A stretch of 64,000 nucleotides of DNA from G965197555 sp965197555 (GTDB lineage Bacteria > Chloroflexota > Dehalococcoidia > Lucifugimonadales > UBA3495). The notes beneath the pieces are model-generated. The model was not told where the DNA came from. It saw only the letters and a program-made list of their open reading frames with translations, and did not search any database. Of this stretch, positions 51,245-60,022 are shown piece by piece; the stretch's first letter is position 1, and each line of letters opens with the position of its first letter. Position numbers and translations under genes: made by a program. The stretch spans positions 1,426,001 to 1,490,000 of the forward strand of contig OZ240213.1 in assembly GCA_965197555.1 (NCBI GenBank), in the 5' to 3' direction.

Positions 51245-51657
51245 GGAGTTGCGGAGAGGCCGATAGACTCTATCCCAGCCCTCGCGGCATCCTCGTCTTC
51301 CTGAGCGGTGCCGCCGCTTCCCCCGACCGCTCCAATCAACTCTCCGCCGCGGTATACCGGTAGAGCCCCCTGTCCGGGGATCATGTGTCCCCCTTCCATC
51401 GCCATCAGTCCTCGAAATACGGGCGCTTGAGCGTTCTCCGTAAGCTCGCCGCTGGCGCGGCCGAAGCAGGCAGCCGCCACCGCCTTGGCCCGGGAAATGG
51501 GTGGAGTACGCCACGATGCTCCATCTCCTCGGAACATGGTGATCAGGTCCCCTCTGGGGTCAACCACCGACACGCTCATCTTGGCGCCCATTTCATTGAC
51601 CTTGGCCTTTGCTGCGGCAAGTATCTGTTCGGCTTCTACTAGTGTTAACGATGCCAT
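51241..51657 (-). CDS. GlcG/HbpS family heme-binding-like protein
   Basis: 138 residues; AGGAGG 6 nt before the ATG. GlcG/HbpS motifs: LTLVEAEQILAAAKAKVNEMG, VSVVDPRGDLITMFRGDGA, SRAKAVAAACF, GQGALPVYRGGELIGAVGGSGGTAQEDE. Family members bind heme or cobalamin, or serve as small accessory proteins of diol and glycolate pathways. The stop TAG is part of the terminal repeat of the MITE-like element, so the element abuts or slightly altered the C-terminus. Confidence 0.88.
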   Translation of the reverse strand: MASLTLVEAEQILAAAKAKVNEMGAKMSVSVVDPRGDLITMFRGDGASWRTPPISRAKAVAAACFGRASGELTENAQAPVFRGLMAMEGGHMIPGQGALPVYRGGELIGAVGGSGGTAQEDEDAARAGIESIGLSATP

Positions 51658-51842
51658 TGGTAGCCTCCTCGTAAAGATTGCGGCTATATATTCCGGGTTG
51701 GAAATGCCCTACGTCAAGCTCAGGCCAAATTGAACATATCTTGACAGTGTCGGTTAGCAGGGGGAAAAGTATCTCCGGGCTCTTTGCCCGGACCCTGCTG
51801 AGCTGATGGGCCAGCAGGTTGGCAACGGTAGGGGTCCCGTCG

Positions 51843-52538
51843 CTAGTTCGCGACAGATAGGGTGGGGGGGTCTACGGACCAGTCTTGGCGGGTGAAACCG
51901 CCGGGGGAAGCATTGATCAAAAGGTCTACCAAAGTATTCGCGTCGTAGCCAACTATGTCCTCCAAAGTGAGGGTACTATTGAGGTCTGACCCCTCCACCA
52001 CTTTGAAAGTGACCACGGCTATATGGCCATCGCCGGAGAAGCCGTTAGCATCTATCATACCCACCCACAGGCTACCCGGCTCAAGGGAACTTGCTTCCAT
52101 CAAAGCATCGTTGGCCAGTTGGCTGGTGTCGATCTGGGAATACTGTAGCGTGTCGGAGTCGTACTTCAGTACAAACTCCAGGCTACCCACGTGCCTGGCG
52201 CTGGCAATTCGGACAGGGACCTCTATTTCCCATGAGGCCTCCGGAGTAGGTACGGGAATTGGGGTGAGAGTTGGCGAAATCACCGTTCTAGTCCGAGGAG
52301 TTGGACTCGGAGATGCATAGGGCGTTGGAGGGACGGCAGTTGACGCTAGGGTTGCTGGTGGAGTGGGCGTGGGATCAGCAACCAGAGCCTGCACCACCGG
52401 AGTGGGCGTGGAGTCTCCCGAGAATATGCCGGCCGCGAAAAGCGCGCCAACGACCACACCCACAGTAACGATCAGGATCAGCACCCACTTGACGCTGGCG
52501 TGAAAGGCGAGGTACGCGATCTGTAAGAACCAACTCAT
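51843..52538 (-). CDS. Membrane-anchored protein with cohesin-like domain
   Basis: 231 residues. One transmembrane helix (about 16-40, VKWVLILIVTVGVVVGALFAAGIF) anchors it. A Pro/Thr-rich linker (about 45-100) follows. Then comes a cohesin-like beta-sandwich: PVRIASARHVGSLEFVLKYDSDTLQYSQI, SLWVGMIDANGFSGDGHIAVVTFKVV, LTLEDIVGYDANT. Cohesins bind dockerin modules. The next gene (10 nt away on the same strand) ends in a dockerin, so this may be its surface anchor. Confidence 0.78.
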   Translation of the reverse strand: MSWFLQIAYLAFHASVKWVLILIVTVGVVVGALFAAGIFSGDSTPTPVVQALVADPTPTPPATLASTAVPPTPYASPSPTPRTRTVISPTLTPIPVPTPEASWEIEVPVRIASARHVGSLEFVLKYDSDTLQYSQIDTSQLANDALMEASSLEPGSLWVGMIDANGFSGDGHIAVVTFKVVEGSDLNSTLTLEDIVGYDANTLVDLLINASPGGFTRQDWSVDPPTLSVAN

Positions 52539-52548
52539 GGAAGTCTAC

Positions 52549-55410
52549 CTAACCGGGCCGGGCCATTAATAGGATCTGCCGAGCATCCGCCGAGGTCACG
52601 ACGCCATCGCCGTTTACGTCCAGCGCCATGTTCCGCGGGATGACACCGTTAGACATCCGGAGCGCCATCAGGGCGTCCAGAACAGTGACCCTGCCATCCC
52701 CGTTCCCATCTCCCGCCGGGGTTTCGCCTACGGTGAGACTACCGTTTGTCGCCTGTACTCCGATGGGCCTGCCCAAGGAGTCAGTGGCGAGAGTGTCCGA
52801 CAGGCTTAACTGAATAGTGGTCATCTCTTCATTGATAATACGGAATTCCACATAGGCCGCCGAACCGCTGCCACTGACGGCTGCCCCGGAAGCCAATCCC
52901 AGGCGCAAAACACCAGGTGTGTCCGTGTTGGAGTTGAGGCTGGCCGATGAGGTGAGGGCCCCTTTGTGTACACTAGCTACTTCGACAACTTCCGGGTTGA
53001 AAGTTAGCGAGAAACCAACGCTTGTAATCTCTGGAGCGGCTCGGAGGAAAATCGGCATTAGGACCGTGGAACCTGAGGCTGTCCGGTCATGGACCACTAA
53101 CGTAAGCTCTCCGGTTGCATCACTTGATGGTGCCTCCACCGGAGTCACCGGGGCCGTAACCGAGGGCGGATTTGGTACCAAGTCCTGGCGTCTAACCGCG
53201 ACTTGGTAGGTCCCAATCTGGTTTTCGGACCGGCTGGAACCCGAGACAGCCAAAATGTACCTTCCCGATATCGGCGCCTCCCATTGGACCGTGGTCCCGG
53301 TACCGAAGTTCGAGGTGCTAAAACCGGCGTCGGCGTTGCTCACCGAGAATCTGACCGCTTCGGCGGTGTTCAACTCCACTTCAACGATGTAGCCTTTCCC
53401 CGCCTCAGCGTTAAAAGCAAAGTAGTCATAATCATCCTTGGGGCTGATCGCCCCGGCGATGGCGTTGCCGAGGCTGATCGGGGTTGCTTGGATGGAGACA
53501 TCGCTGTGCCGGTCTAACAGGCTGGTATCAGCACTCACTTGGATCGAATAGGTCCCTGTCGGTTCATCCACTCTAGGGGACCCGGACAGGGCCATGGCAT
53601 AGTTGCCGTTTTCGGTTGCCAGCCAAACCAGGTTGGTCCCTTCACCATAGTTGCTGGCGATGGTACCAACCTCGCCGTGCAGCTTTTCCAAGGATAGGGA
53701 TACCGCCTTCGCTGTATAGTGGGTCAGTTCAAACGAGTATTTCACCCCACGCCGGACCTCCAGAGTGAGGTAGTCCAAATCACCCTTGGGACTGATTGCG
53801 CCTTGATAGACTGTACCGAGGCTAAGCTGCTCGGCATCGTTGGGAGAATCAGCGTAGCGGTCCCCCCAGCCCTGGTCCGCCTCCACTGTGATCGAGTAGG
53901 TTCCTACCGACTCTTTAGTTTGCGGAAATCCCGACATTTCCACCAAGTAGGTGCCACTATTCTCTGCAGTCCAGTTAACCTGGTTGCCTGTTCCGCGGCT
54001 GGAGACCGCCACCGAGCCGTCGGGGTTGATCACCGAGATTTGCGCTCCCATCGCGGCGTCAAGATCGGCTGTGATCGCGTATTGCACCCCCCGCTCAGCC
54101 TGGAAGGCGAATAGGTCCAAGTCATCCGCTGGACTAATGGCACCCTGTAACGCGTATCCGAAGCTTATCAGCGTAGCATCACCCGCCGTGTCAGCGTGCC
54201 TGTCTTGGAGGGAGTTATCTACGTCAACCCTTAATGAATAGCTCCCTATGGGGTCTCTGACCTGAGGCGAGCTGGAGACAACTATGGAGTAGGTGTTATC
54301 TGTGGGTCCCAACCAGACCAATTCGGTGCCTACCCCGCCGTTGGACGCTACTGTCTTTCCTACCCGGTCTTCAACCGAAATCCCCAGGCCTTGCAACGAG
54401 ACCAAGTCGGCCTGAACGGTATACTTGACTCCTCGGCGAGCTTGAAAGGCGAAATAGTCCCTGTCTCCCTCTGGGCTTATGGAGCCGCTATGGGCGTTGC
54501 CAAAACTAAGAGACGTGGCAGTGGCGTGTTTTTCGCCATGGCGGTCTTTTAAGGCTACATTGGCCTCCAGCTTCACAGAGTATGTGCCTATAAGGTCTCG
54601 AAACCGGTCTGAGCCCGATATCACGACGAAAAACGGACCAACGGATGGCGAAACCCATTCCATGGAGGTGCCGACGCCGTGATTGGACACCATGGTACCG
54701 GTAGCGGGACTCTCGAAAGCGATTTCCACCCCTTCAATGGTGCCTAAGCCCACCTCCGCAGTGTATTTCACGCCTCTTTCGGCCTGGAAGAGGAAATAGT
54801 CGCGGTCGTCGCCCCCTTGCTTGGTGCCGGACAATCCGGGTTGGTTGGTCCAAGGGCTTATGGCGCCCTGGTACACATTCCCCACAGCGATTGTTGTTGC
54901 CCCATTGATGAAGTCGCTGTGCTTGTCCTCCAGGGTCGAGTCAGCGTTAACACTTAGAGAATAGGTGCCGACCACGGCCTCTCCGGTAGCCTGATCTCTG
55001 ATGCCGGCAATTTCTACAAAGTAAGTGTCGGTGGTGCGGGCGACCCAATTGATCTTTTTCTGGGAGTCCTGGGTTGACAAGATTTGGTTCTGTGAGCTTC
55101 TGGCCCCCCGGTCTTCAGAGTTGATCACCAGGATGTGGGCATCTTCGACTGTCACTAGGTCCAGCACAACTTCGTATCGAACGCCCCGGATGGCTTCAAA
55201 GGAAAAATAGTCGACGTCGAAAAGGAAGGGAGTGGGGCTGATGGTGCCCGTAACCTGTCCTGATCCGATTGATAGCGAGGTCGCCAACGACCGGTAGTCG
55301 CCGTGGTCGTCGTCAGCGAGTAGAAGGCTGGTCCCGGTGAAAGAATAAGACGCGACTATCAGGACCACTAGGGCTAGGGCAGGTCCTATGAGGGTCGCCA
55401 GATACCGCAT
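52549..55410 (-). CDS. Secreted repeat protein with six ~115-residue pre-peptidase-like repeats, cohesin and dockerin domains
   Basis: 953 residues from the ATG at 55410 (GGAGGGG about 9 nt upstream). N-terminal signal segment about 5-25 (LIGPALALVVLIVASYSF). Six tandem repeats follow. Each starts near 'DRHxDxxxxATxLSxGxxxxGxISPxxDxDYFxFxAxRGVKY' and ends 'GTYSVxVxAD', like pre-peptidase C-terminal (PPC) domains. A cohesin-like domain (about 765-885) comes next, then a type I dockerin with two Ca-binding loops (DGNGDGRVTVLDALMAL and DVNGDGVVTSADARQIL). It is probably exported and assembled on the cell surface through cohesin-dockerin contacts, likely with the anchored cohesin protein downstream. 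No catalytic domain is seen. Confidence 0.82.
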   Translation of the reverse strand: MRYLATLIGPALALVVLIVASYSFTGTSLLLADDDHGDYRSLATSLSIGSGQVTGTISPTPFLFDVDYFSFEAIRGVRYEVVLDLVTVEDAHILVINSEDRGARSSQNQILSTQDSQKKINWVARTTDTYFVEIAGIRDQATGEAVVGTYSLSVNADSTLEDKHSDFINGATTIAVGNVYQGAISPWTNQPGLSGTKQGGDDRDYFLFQAERGVKYTAEVGLGTIEGVEIAFESPATGTMVSNHGVGTSMEWVSPSVGPFFVVISGSDRFRDLIGTYSVKLEANVALKDRHGEKHATATSLSFGNAHSGSISPEGDRDYFAFQARRGVKYTVQADLVSLQGLGISVEDRVGKTVASNGGVGTELVWLGPTDNTYSIVVSSSPQVRDPIGSYSLRVDVDNSLQDRHADTAGDATLISFGYALQGAISPADDLDLFAFQAERGVQYAITADLDAAMGAQISVINPDGSVAVSSRGTGNQVNWTAENSGTYLVEMSGFPQTKESVGTYSITVEADQGWGDRYADSPNDAEQLSLGTVYQGAISPKGDLDYLTLEVRRGVKYSFELTHYTAKAVSLSLEKLHGEVGTIASNYGEGTNLVWLATENGNYAMALSGSPRVDEPTGTYSIQVSADTSLLDRHSDVSIQATPISLGNAIAGAISPKDDYDYFAFNAEAGKGYIVEVELNTAEAVRFSVSNADAGFSTSNFGTGTTVQWEAPISGRYILAVSGSSRSENQIGTYQVAVRRQDLVPNPPSVTAPVTPVEAPSSDATGELTLVVHDRTASGSTVLMPIFLRAAPEITSVGFSLTFNPEVVEVASVHKGALTSSASLNSNTDTPGVLRLGLASGAAVSGSGSAAYVEFRIINEEMTTIQLSLSDTLATDSLGRPIGVQATNGSLTVGETPAGDGNGDGRVTVLDALMALRMSNGVIPRNMALDVNGDGVVTSADARQILLMARPG

Positions 55411-55702
55411 GCCCGTTCTCCCCTCCGCCGTTACCACCACGAGGCATGACTGCCGTGGATATGGTTAAGAACCGGTGGCGGGCACCCGCCACAAGTCTTG
55501 GTTAGTTTCTCAAAAAAGTAGTATCAGTCTCTCGATTATACTCAAGCAACGCCAGCCAAATACAACATGTTTGTCTGCGAATCTGGTGCATTTTGATGTT
55601 TTCGTCGGTCTGGGTGTTGGGCCAGCGTGCCCATTAGCCCGTGGCTAGGGCTACAGTTAGCCCCCGCGCCCCCGAGCGGTGTGAGCTGACGACGTCCCTG
55701 GA

Positions 55703-57367
55703 TTAAGGCTTGGCGTTCCCTGATGCATAGATGTCGGTGGAGGGATAAAATGAGTACCATCCGAACCAGTAGGCTGCTCGAGAGGGCACGCGGGGGAGCG
55801 AAACAGAGGGGCCCTCAACCAGGACCAGCGCCTCCTCTTCAACCCTCCACCTGCGCTCGGTCTCATCCAACAATAGATCGATCCCGGGCTGGAGGCCGTC
55901 GCGCGGTGCTGCTCTGAAATTGTTGCTGGCTCGCAGGTAGGCCCTGGCGCCCCCTGTCGGATCGGTGACCAACACCAGGTTCTGGCCGGCCAGAGAGTCA
56001 TTGATCACTGGCTGGGCCCGAAGAGCTCCCAGGGGATATGCTCTTGATTGGCCTTCGAGGGCGACACCCAGCACTTGGTCCTTGGCGGCTAGGGCCTCGC
56101 TCCTGTTAGGAACGGGGAACATGGTCTCGGGCGTCTCTCGGTAGCGGTAATATACAGATCTGGGATTGTTTTCAGGCTCATAGAAATTCGCGGAATATAC
56201 GCCGGTCGCCATATCCAAGACGCTGGTATCCGGGTGATCGGCAACCCACTCCTCCCAGGTGGTGAGGACCACCAGCAGGAGGGTCAGTTTGATGCCGCTG
56301 TCGGCCAAGGGGCCTACCACCGGCTCACCGGTAAACTGGTGCCACAACGTGTTGGTGCTCCGGTCGTACATCAGCTTGTTACTGCGGTACAGGAAGCCGG
56401 AAGTTCCAAACTCGGTCGCTTCACCATTTACCTCGGCGGAATACACGATTCCGGAGCCACATAGGGTTCAATAGGCTAGGGCGAAGGGCACCCCACCCAA
56501 GACGTCGTTGGCCATTTCGTGAGGATTGAGAATACGCAGAGGATAGGCCCGATGCTGGCCGTTTATCGATACACCAAAGACCCGGTCCGAACCTGAAAGG
56601 TAGTCGGCCTCCTCGGCTGCTATTGTGGGCGGGTTGATCAGGTCAGGAATGCCGTCCTTGCGTACTCCTCCCCAGGCGATCTCCTCCAACCGTATTCGAG
56701 ATTTGACGCCGTCATAAAGAAAGGACCCCAGACCCCGGTCCACCAAGGAGTATAAATCACCCTTCCATTCCGCATATCCTGGAGGCCCCTGCACATCCGG
56801 GTGGTTGGCCAACCATTCTACCCACCAGTCCCAACGGTCCTTGTCTCCCTCGAGAACCGGGACATCCGCAGCGTCGGCTCCCGTAGCTAACGTAACAACG
56901 TGAGAGCCCAAGGTTGGTTTGGTTTTGGAATGGAAGCGCATGAACTCCATTAAAACAGGTATAAAAGCAGGATTGCCGCTGTCGCTCATCTTGCGGGCGA
57001 TCTCGTTCAGATTGCCGTGCAAGCTGGCCTGCATTAGGGCCGTTGGATCATCAGGCAGCTCCTTGCTCGATGGCTCCAACGCGTCCGTCGGCTGCGGATC
57101 GGAAGGCGCAGTCGTCTTGATCGGCTCCGTAGCGGGCGGCCTGGCCGCTGGTGTAGCGGTAGGGGTAGCCTCTGGAGTTGCGGTAGGAGTAACCACGGGT
57201 GCAGGGGTAGTAGCTTGTGCGGATGCCATCGGCGCCGGCGGGGTCGTGGCTTGGGATTCGGTGGCGGCGGGAGTACAGCTAACCAAGATGAGCAGTGCTG
57301 CCACCAACCCAACCCCTCTTAGCTTGCCCTGAGCAACGGATTTCTGAGATACAGCCATCAATAACAT
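55703..57367 (-). CDS. DUF3179 lipoprotein with predicted selenocysteine (in-frame TGA)
   Basis: Read through the TGA at 56468-56470 this is one 554-residue frame. A lipoprotein signal begins it (GVGLVAALLILVSC). A Pro/Thr/Ala-rich linker follows, then a helical part and the DUF3179 domain. The domain's active-site-like motif, normally Y-C-P-L-C-G, reads GVPFALAY-U-TLCGSGIVYS, the TGA at codon 300 replacing the first Cys. After it come 254 more codons of good DUF3179 sequence (LMYDRSTNTLWHQFTGEPVVGPLA, YRYRETPETMFPVPN, GQSRAYPLGAL). A 6-bp stem CGGAAT/ATTCCG with loop CGTGT starts its loop 20 nt after the TGA, fitting a bacterial SECIS. The start ATG (57367; 57358 possible) lacks a clear Shine-Dalgarno. 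Function: unknown redox or metal role outside the membrane. Confidence 0.85.
56434..56450 (-). promoter_or_regulatory. Candidate bacterial SECIS element of the DUF3179 selenoprotein
   Basis: Minus-strand stem CGGAAT/ATTCCG (6 bp, perfect) closes the loop CGTGT, whose second base is G. The loop begins 20 nt after the TGA, the same spacing as in the FrnE-like gene. Confidence 0.6.
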
Positions 57368-57434
57368 CAAAGAGCATTCGAGCCAGTGGCTTCGCCGGAT
57401 GGGTCGGCTGGCTCCGGATGCAAGGCGAATATGC

Positions 57435-58496
57435 CTATGGAGTCGGGTCCGGGGTCGGCATGACCTCCTCAACAAAATACTCCATCGACCGCATAGCATT
57501 CGCGTGGGAGATGTCTCCCCACGCGAATATGCCGACGAAGTAGTTGATACCGCTCTCCTCAATCTCCTGCTGTACTTGGTCTCGGACTTTGTGTGGCGAA
57601 CCGGCGACTATGATCCCCTTGGACAGGAGGTCATCAAAATCACGCACGAAGCTCAAGAAGTTGGAGCCTGCCTGCGCCCATAGGTAGTTGATATTGTTGA
57701 ACCAGGCGTTCCAAGCCTCCCGAGCCTCGCGAACGGCCTGGTCATCCGTCGGAGCCACGTAGATGTGCCGTACCAGACCCAGTATGGGGTCTTGGACCGG
57801 ACGGTTGAGCCGGTCAGGAGCGTCCTTATGCTGCTCCCATATCTGCCGGTACAGGTCGAAGTGAGCCCTGGTAGCCTGGGCGGTGTCAAAAATGTGGCTT
57901 GTGTTGAACCCGTGTTGGGCCATCCACGGCACTGTCTCGATATTGTTGCTGGCGTACCATAGCGGTGGGTAGGGTTTCTGGTAGGGCTCGAGCCATAGTT
58001 TTGTGTCTTTGATGGTGTTGTATTTGCCTTCATAATCCAGAGAACCCTGGGTGAAACCGGTCAGAAGGATGTCCAGGCTCTCGTGGAACATTGCCCAGCC
58101 GTCCTCCGGGTTGATATTGAAGCGCTGGGCCTCAAAGGGAACAATCCCCCGGCCCACACCGAGTTCCAGTCTGCCCTGGCTCAGGTGGTCCAGCATACAT
58201 ATCTCTTGAAGCAGACGGACCGGATGGTAAAAAGGCAAAAGGTAAACTAGGGGGCCGAGATGGATCTGCTTGGTGCGCTGGGCGGCTGCGGACAAGAAGA
58301 GCGCCGGGGATGGAGCGATGCTAAGCGGAGTTAGATGGTGCTCGGCCAAGTGGTAGCAATAAAATCCAGCCTCGTCGGCTCGTTCCAGGAGCCTTAGCCG
58401 TTCTTCGAAGATTTGACTCGCTGGTTGTTTATCCCATTCGATCCAGTCAAAGATGCCGTACCGTATACCTGTGTCTTTTGAAGACCCGGTGCCCAT
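57435..58496 (-). CDS. Luciferase-like flavin-dependent monooxygenase
   Basis: 353 residues; AGGAGG 5 nt before the ATG. LLM motifs: ADEAGFYCYHLAEHHLTPLSIAPSPALFLSAAAQRT, GPLVYLLPFYHPVRLLQEICMLDHLSQGRLELGVGRG, and late GSPHKVRDQVQQEIEESGINYFVGIFAWGD. It uses reduced flavin and O2 on an unknown substrate. It precedes the DUF3179 selenoprotein on the same strand by 68 nt and may share its transcript. Confidence 0.9.
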   Translation of the reverse strand: MGTGSSKDTGIRYGIFDWIEWDKQPASQIFEERLRLLERADEAGFYCYHLAEHHLTPLSIAPSPALFLSAAAQRTKQIHLGPLVYLLPFYHPVRLLQEICMLDHLSQGRLELGVGRGIVPFEAQRFNINPEDGWAMFHESLDILLTGFTQGSLDYEGKYNTIKDTKLWLEPYQKPYPPLWYASNNIETVPWMAQHGFNTSHIFDTAQATRAHFDLYRQIWEQHKDAPDRLNRPVQDPILGLVRHIYVAPTDDQAVREAREAWNAWFNNINYLWAQAGSNFLSFVRDFDDLLSKGIIVAGSPHKVRDQVQQEIEESGINYFVGIFAWGDISHANAMRSMEYFVEEVMPTPDPTP

Positions 58497-58632
58497 ATCA
58501 GCCTCCTGCGCCGCCTAACGATCAGCAGGAGAATAATGTAGCGCCCATTAACCGTCAAGGGCGGCTTGGCGTCTTGCTTTTGCAATGAAATTGGGATTAT
58601 GCTAGCGGCATCGGAAGGCAAGGAGGGTTTAC

Positions 58633-59094
58633 ATGGCCAGAATCCAGAAGGTGTCCCACGTGGTTCTCAATGTCAGTGATCCGGCGGCATCGGCCGAATG
58701 GTATAGCGATGTGTTGGGCATGGAGGTCATGAGTTCCATGGAGAGCATGGGGATGGTGTTCCTGTCCTTCGGCACTCAGGACCATGACATAGCCCTGATC
58801 AAGGGTCCTGAAGGAGTTGAGCTGGGAAGCCCAGGTTTGAGCCACACCGCGCTGATGGTCGATGGTGGAGAGGAGGAGCTCAGAGCTATATACCAGAGGG
58901 TGAAAGCCAGCGGCGCCAAGGTCGAGTTTTTGGCCGATCACAAGCTCACCAAGAGCTTCTATTTCCTGGACCCCGACGGCAATCGCTTGGAGATATTCTT
59001 CCAGGCCATGCAGCCTGAGGAAGCAATGAAGTTCATGCGTGAAGTTGGCGGTGTCATGGAACCCTACGATTTGGAGCCAGCGTCGGCTTCCTAG
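58633..59094 (+). CDS. VOC superfamily (extradiol-dioxygenase-like) protein
   Basis: 153 residues; AGGAGG 8 nt before the ATG. Two VOC modules with candidate metal ligands H9 in VSHVVLNVSD, a His in LSHTALMVDG and Glu in GNRLEIFFQA. The KSFYFLDPDGNRLEIF segment is typical of catechol-dioxygenase-like and glyoxalase-like members. An extra helical tail follows. It is divergent from the monooxygenase at 57.4 kb. Confidence 0.87.
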   Translation: MARIQKVSHVVLNVSDPAASAEWYSDVLGMEVMSSMESMGMVFLSFGTQDHDIALIKGPEGVELGSPGLSHTALMVDGGEEELRAIYQRVKASGAKVEFLADHKLTKSFYFLDPDGNRLEIFFQAMQPEEAMKFMREVGGVMEPYDLEPASAS

Positions 59095-59140
59095 CCGCGC
59101 GGCGGTATGGAAACCAGCAGGCCCTCCACTACCTAAGCAA

Positions 59141-59163
59141 GAGCCCCGGCCTGACCGGGGCTC
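59141..59163. terminator. Bidirectional terminator hairpin
   Basis: GAGCCCCGG/CCGGGGCTC with a 5-nt loop sits between the convergent VOC gene and protease/B12 fusion gene. TATTGTG follows on the plus side, a weak U-run. Its last base is the first base of the fusion gene's stop codon. Confidence 0.6.
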
Positions 59164-59954
59164 TATTGTGTCCCGTCCCCGAAGGGAGACCTCCCCTGCT
59201 GTACATGGGCCCGGATGAAATCAATCATCTCCGTAGTGAATGTGCCGACCGGAAATACTCCTTGGACACCCAGTCGCTCCAGGGGTTCCACGTCTGAATC
59301 GGGGATGGTGCCGCCTACAACGAGAAGCACCTCGCCCAACAGGCCGTGGCTGTCCAGGGCTTGAGTGAGCCGGGGGACGAGCCGCATGTGGGCTCCCGAA
59401 AGAATGCTCAGACCTACGACGTCTGCATCCTCTTGAAGCGCCGCTCGGGCTATCTGGTCCGGGGTTACCCGCATACCCAGATAGACCACTTCCATGCCAG
59501 CGTCCCGCAAGGCCCGAGCCACCACCTTGACACCCCGGTCGTGGCCATCCAGACCCAGCTTGGCCAAGAGCACCTTAATGTTAGTGTTAAGCTCAATGCT
59601 CTTTAATATTGCTGGAACAGGAGTAAGGCGGCGGTTGACCGGATCTGCGGCCAACCCGAACAGCTCGAGCGCAGTGGCACCTAGCGAACTGCTGGTGTCC
59701 GCGGGTGCGAAGACGACCAGCACAGTAAGTTCCTCGCCCTCTAGTCGAATGCGGGCCTCGCCAACCTTGTAGCGAACAACCCGGTTGTCAGCTAATTGGA
59801 ATGAGCGTTCACCAATTTGCTGAATGCCCAGTCCGTCTAATAGCTCAGAAGGCAACGTGGTAAATGTTGCACCTGTATCAACTAATGCATCCACTTGGAC
59901 AAATTGGTCAGAAGCCAGGTTACCTATTTCAATCGGTACACTAAAGGTTCCCAT
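59163..59954 (-). CDS. Fusion of a retropepsin-like aspartic protease domain with a methylmalonyl-CoA-mutase-type B12-binding domain
   Basis: 263 residues from ATG 59954. Residues about 1-116 form a retropepsin-like domain: QVDALVDTGATFTTLPSELL with catalytic DTG at 26-28, and the family's end AADPVNRRLTPVPAIL. Residues about 126-255 are a cobalamin-binding domain with NIKVLLAKLGLDGHDRGVKV (DGHDRG at 136-141, H138 the cobalt ligand), GLSILSGAH and VVGGTIPDSD. The second part is the small subunit expected beside the acyl-CoA mutase large subunit upstream (68 nt). No stop or frameshift lies at the join (near 59594). DNA of the protease half looks more AT-rich than the rest, suggesting a later arrival. 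Confidence 0.87.
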   Translation of the reverse strand: MGTFSVPIEIGNLASDQFVQVDALVDTGATFTTLPSELLDGLGIQQIGERSFQLADNRVVRYKVGEARIRLEGEELTVLVVFAPADTSSSLGATALELFGLAADPVNRRLTPVPAILKSIELNTNIKVLLAKLGLDGHDRGVKVVARALRDAGMEVVYLGMRVTPDQIARAALQEDADVVGLSILSGAHMRLVPRLTQALDSHGLLGEVLLVVGGTIPDSDVEPLERLGVQGVFPVGTFTTEMIDFIRAHVQQGRSPFGDGTQ

Positions 59955-60022
59955 GTTCACACCACCGGAGATTGCGGCCTCCAACCTTAGTGTCGGCTAC
60001 CAGCACGCCGTTGGCCTCATAG

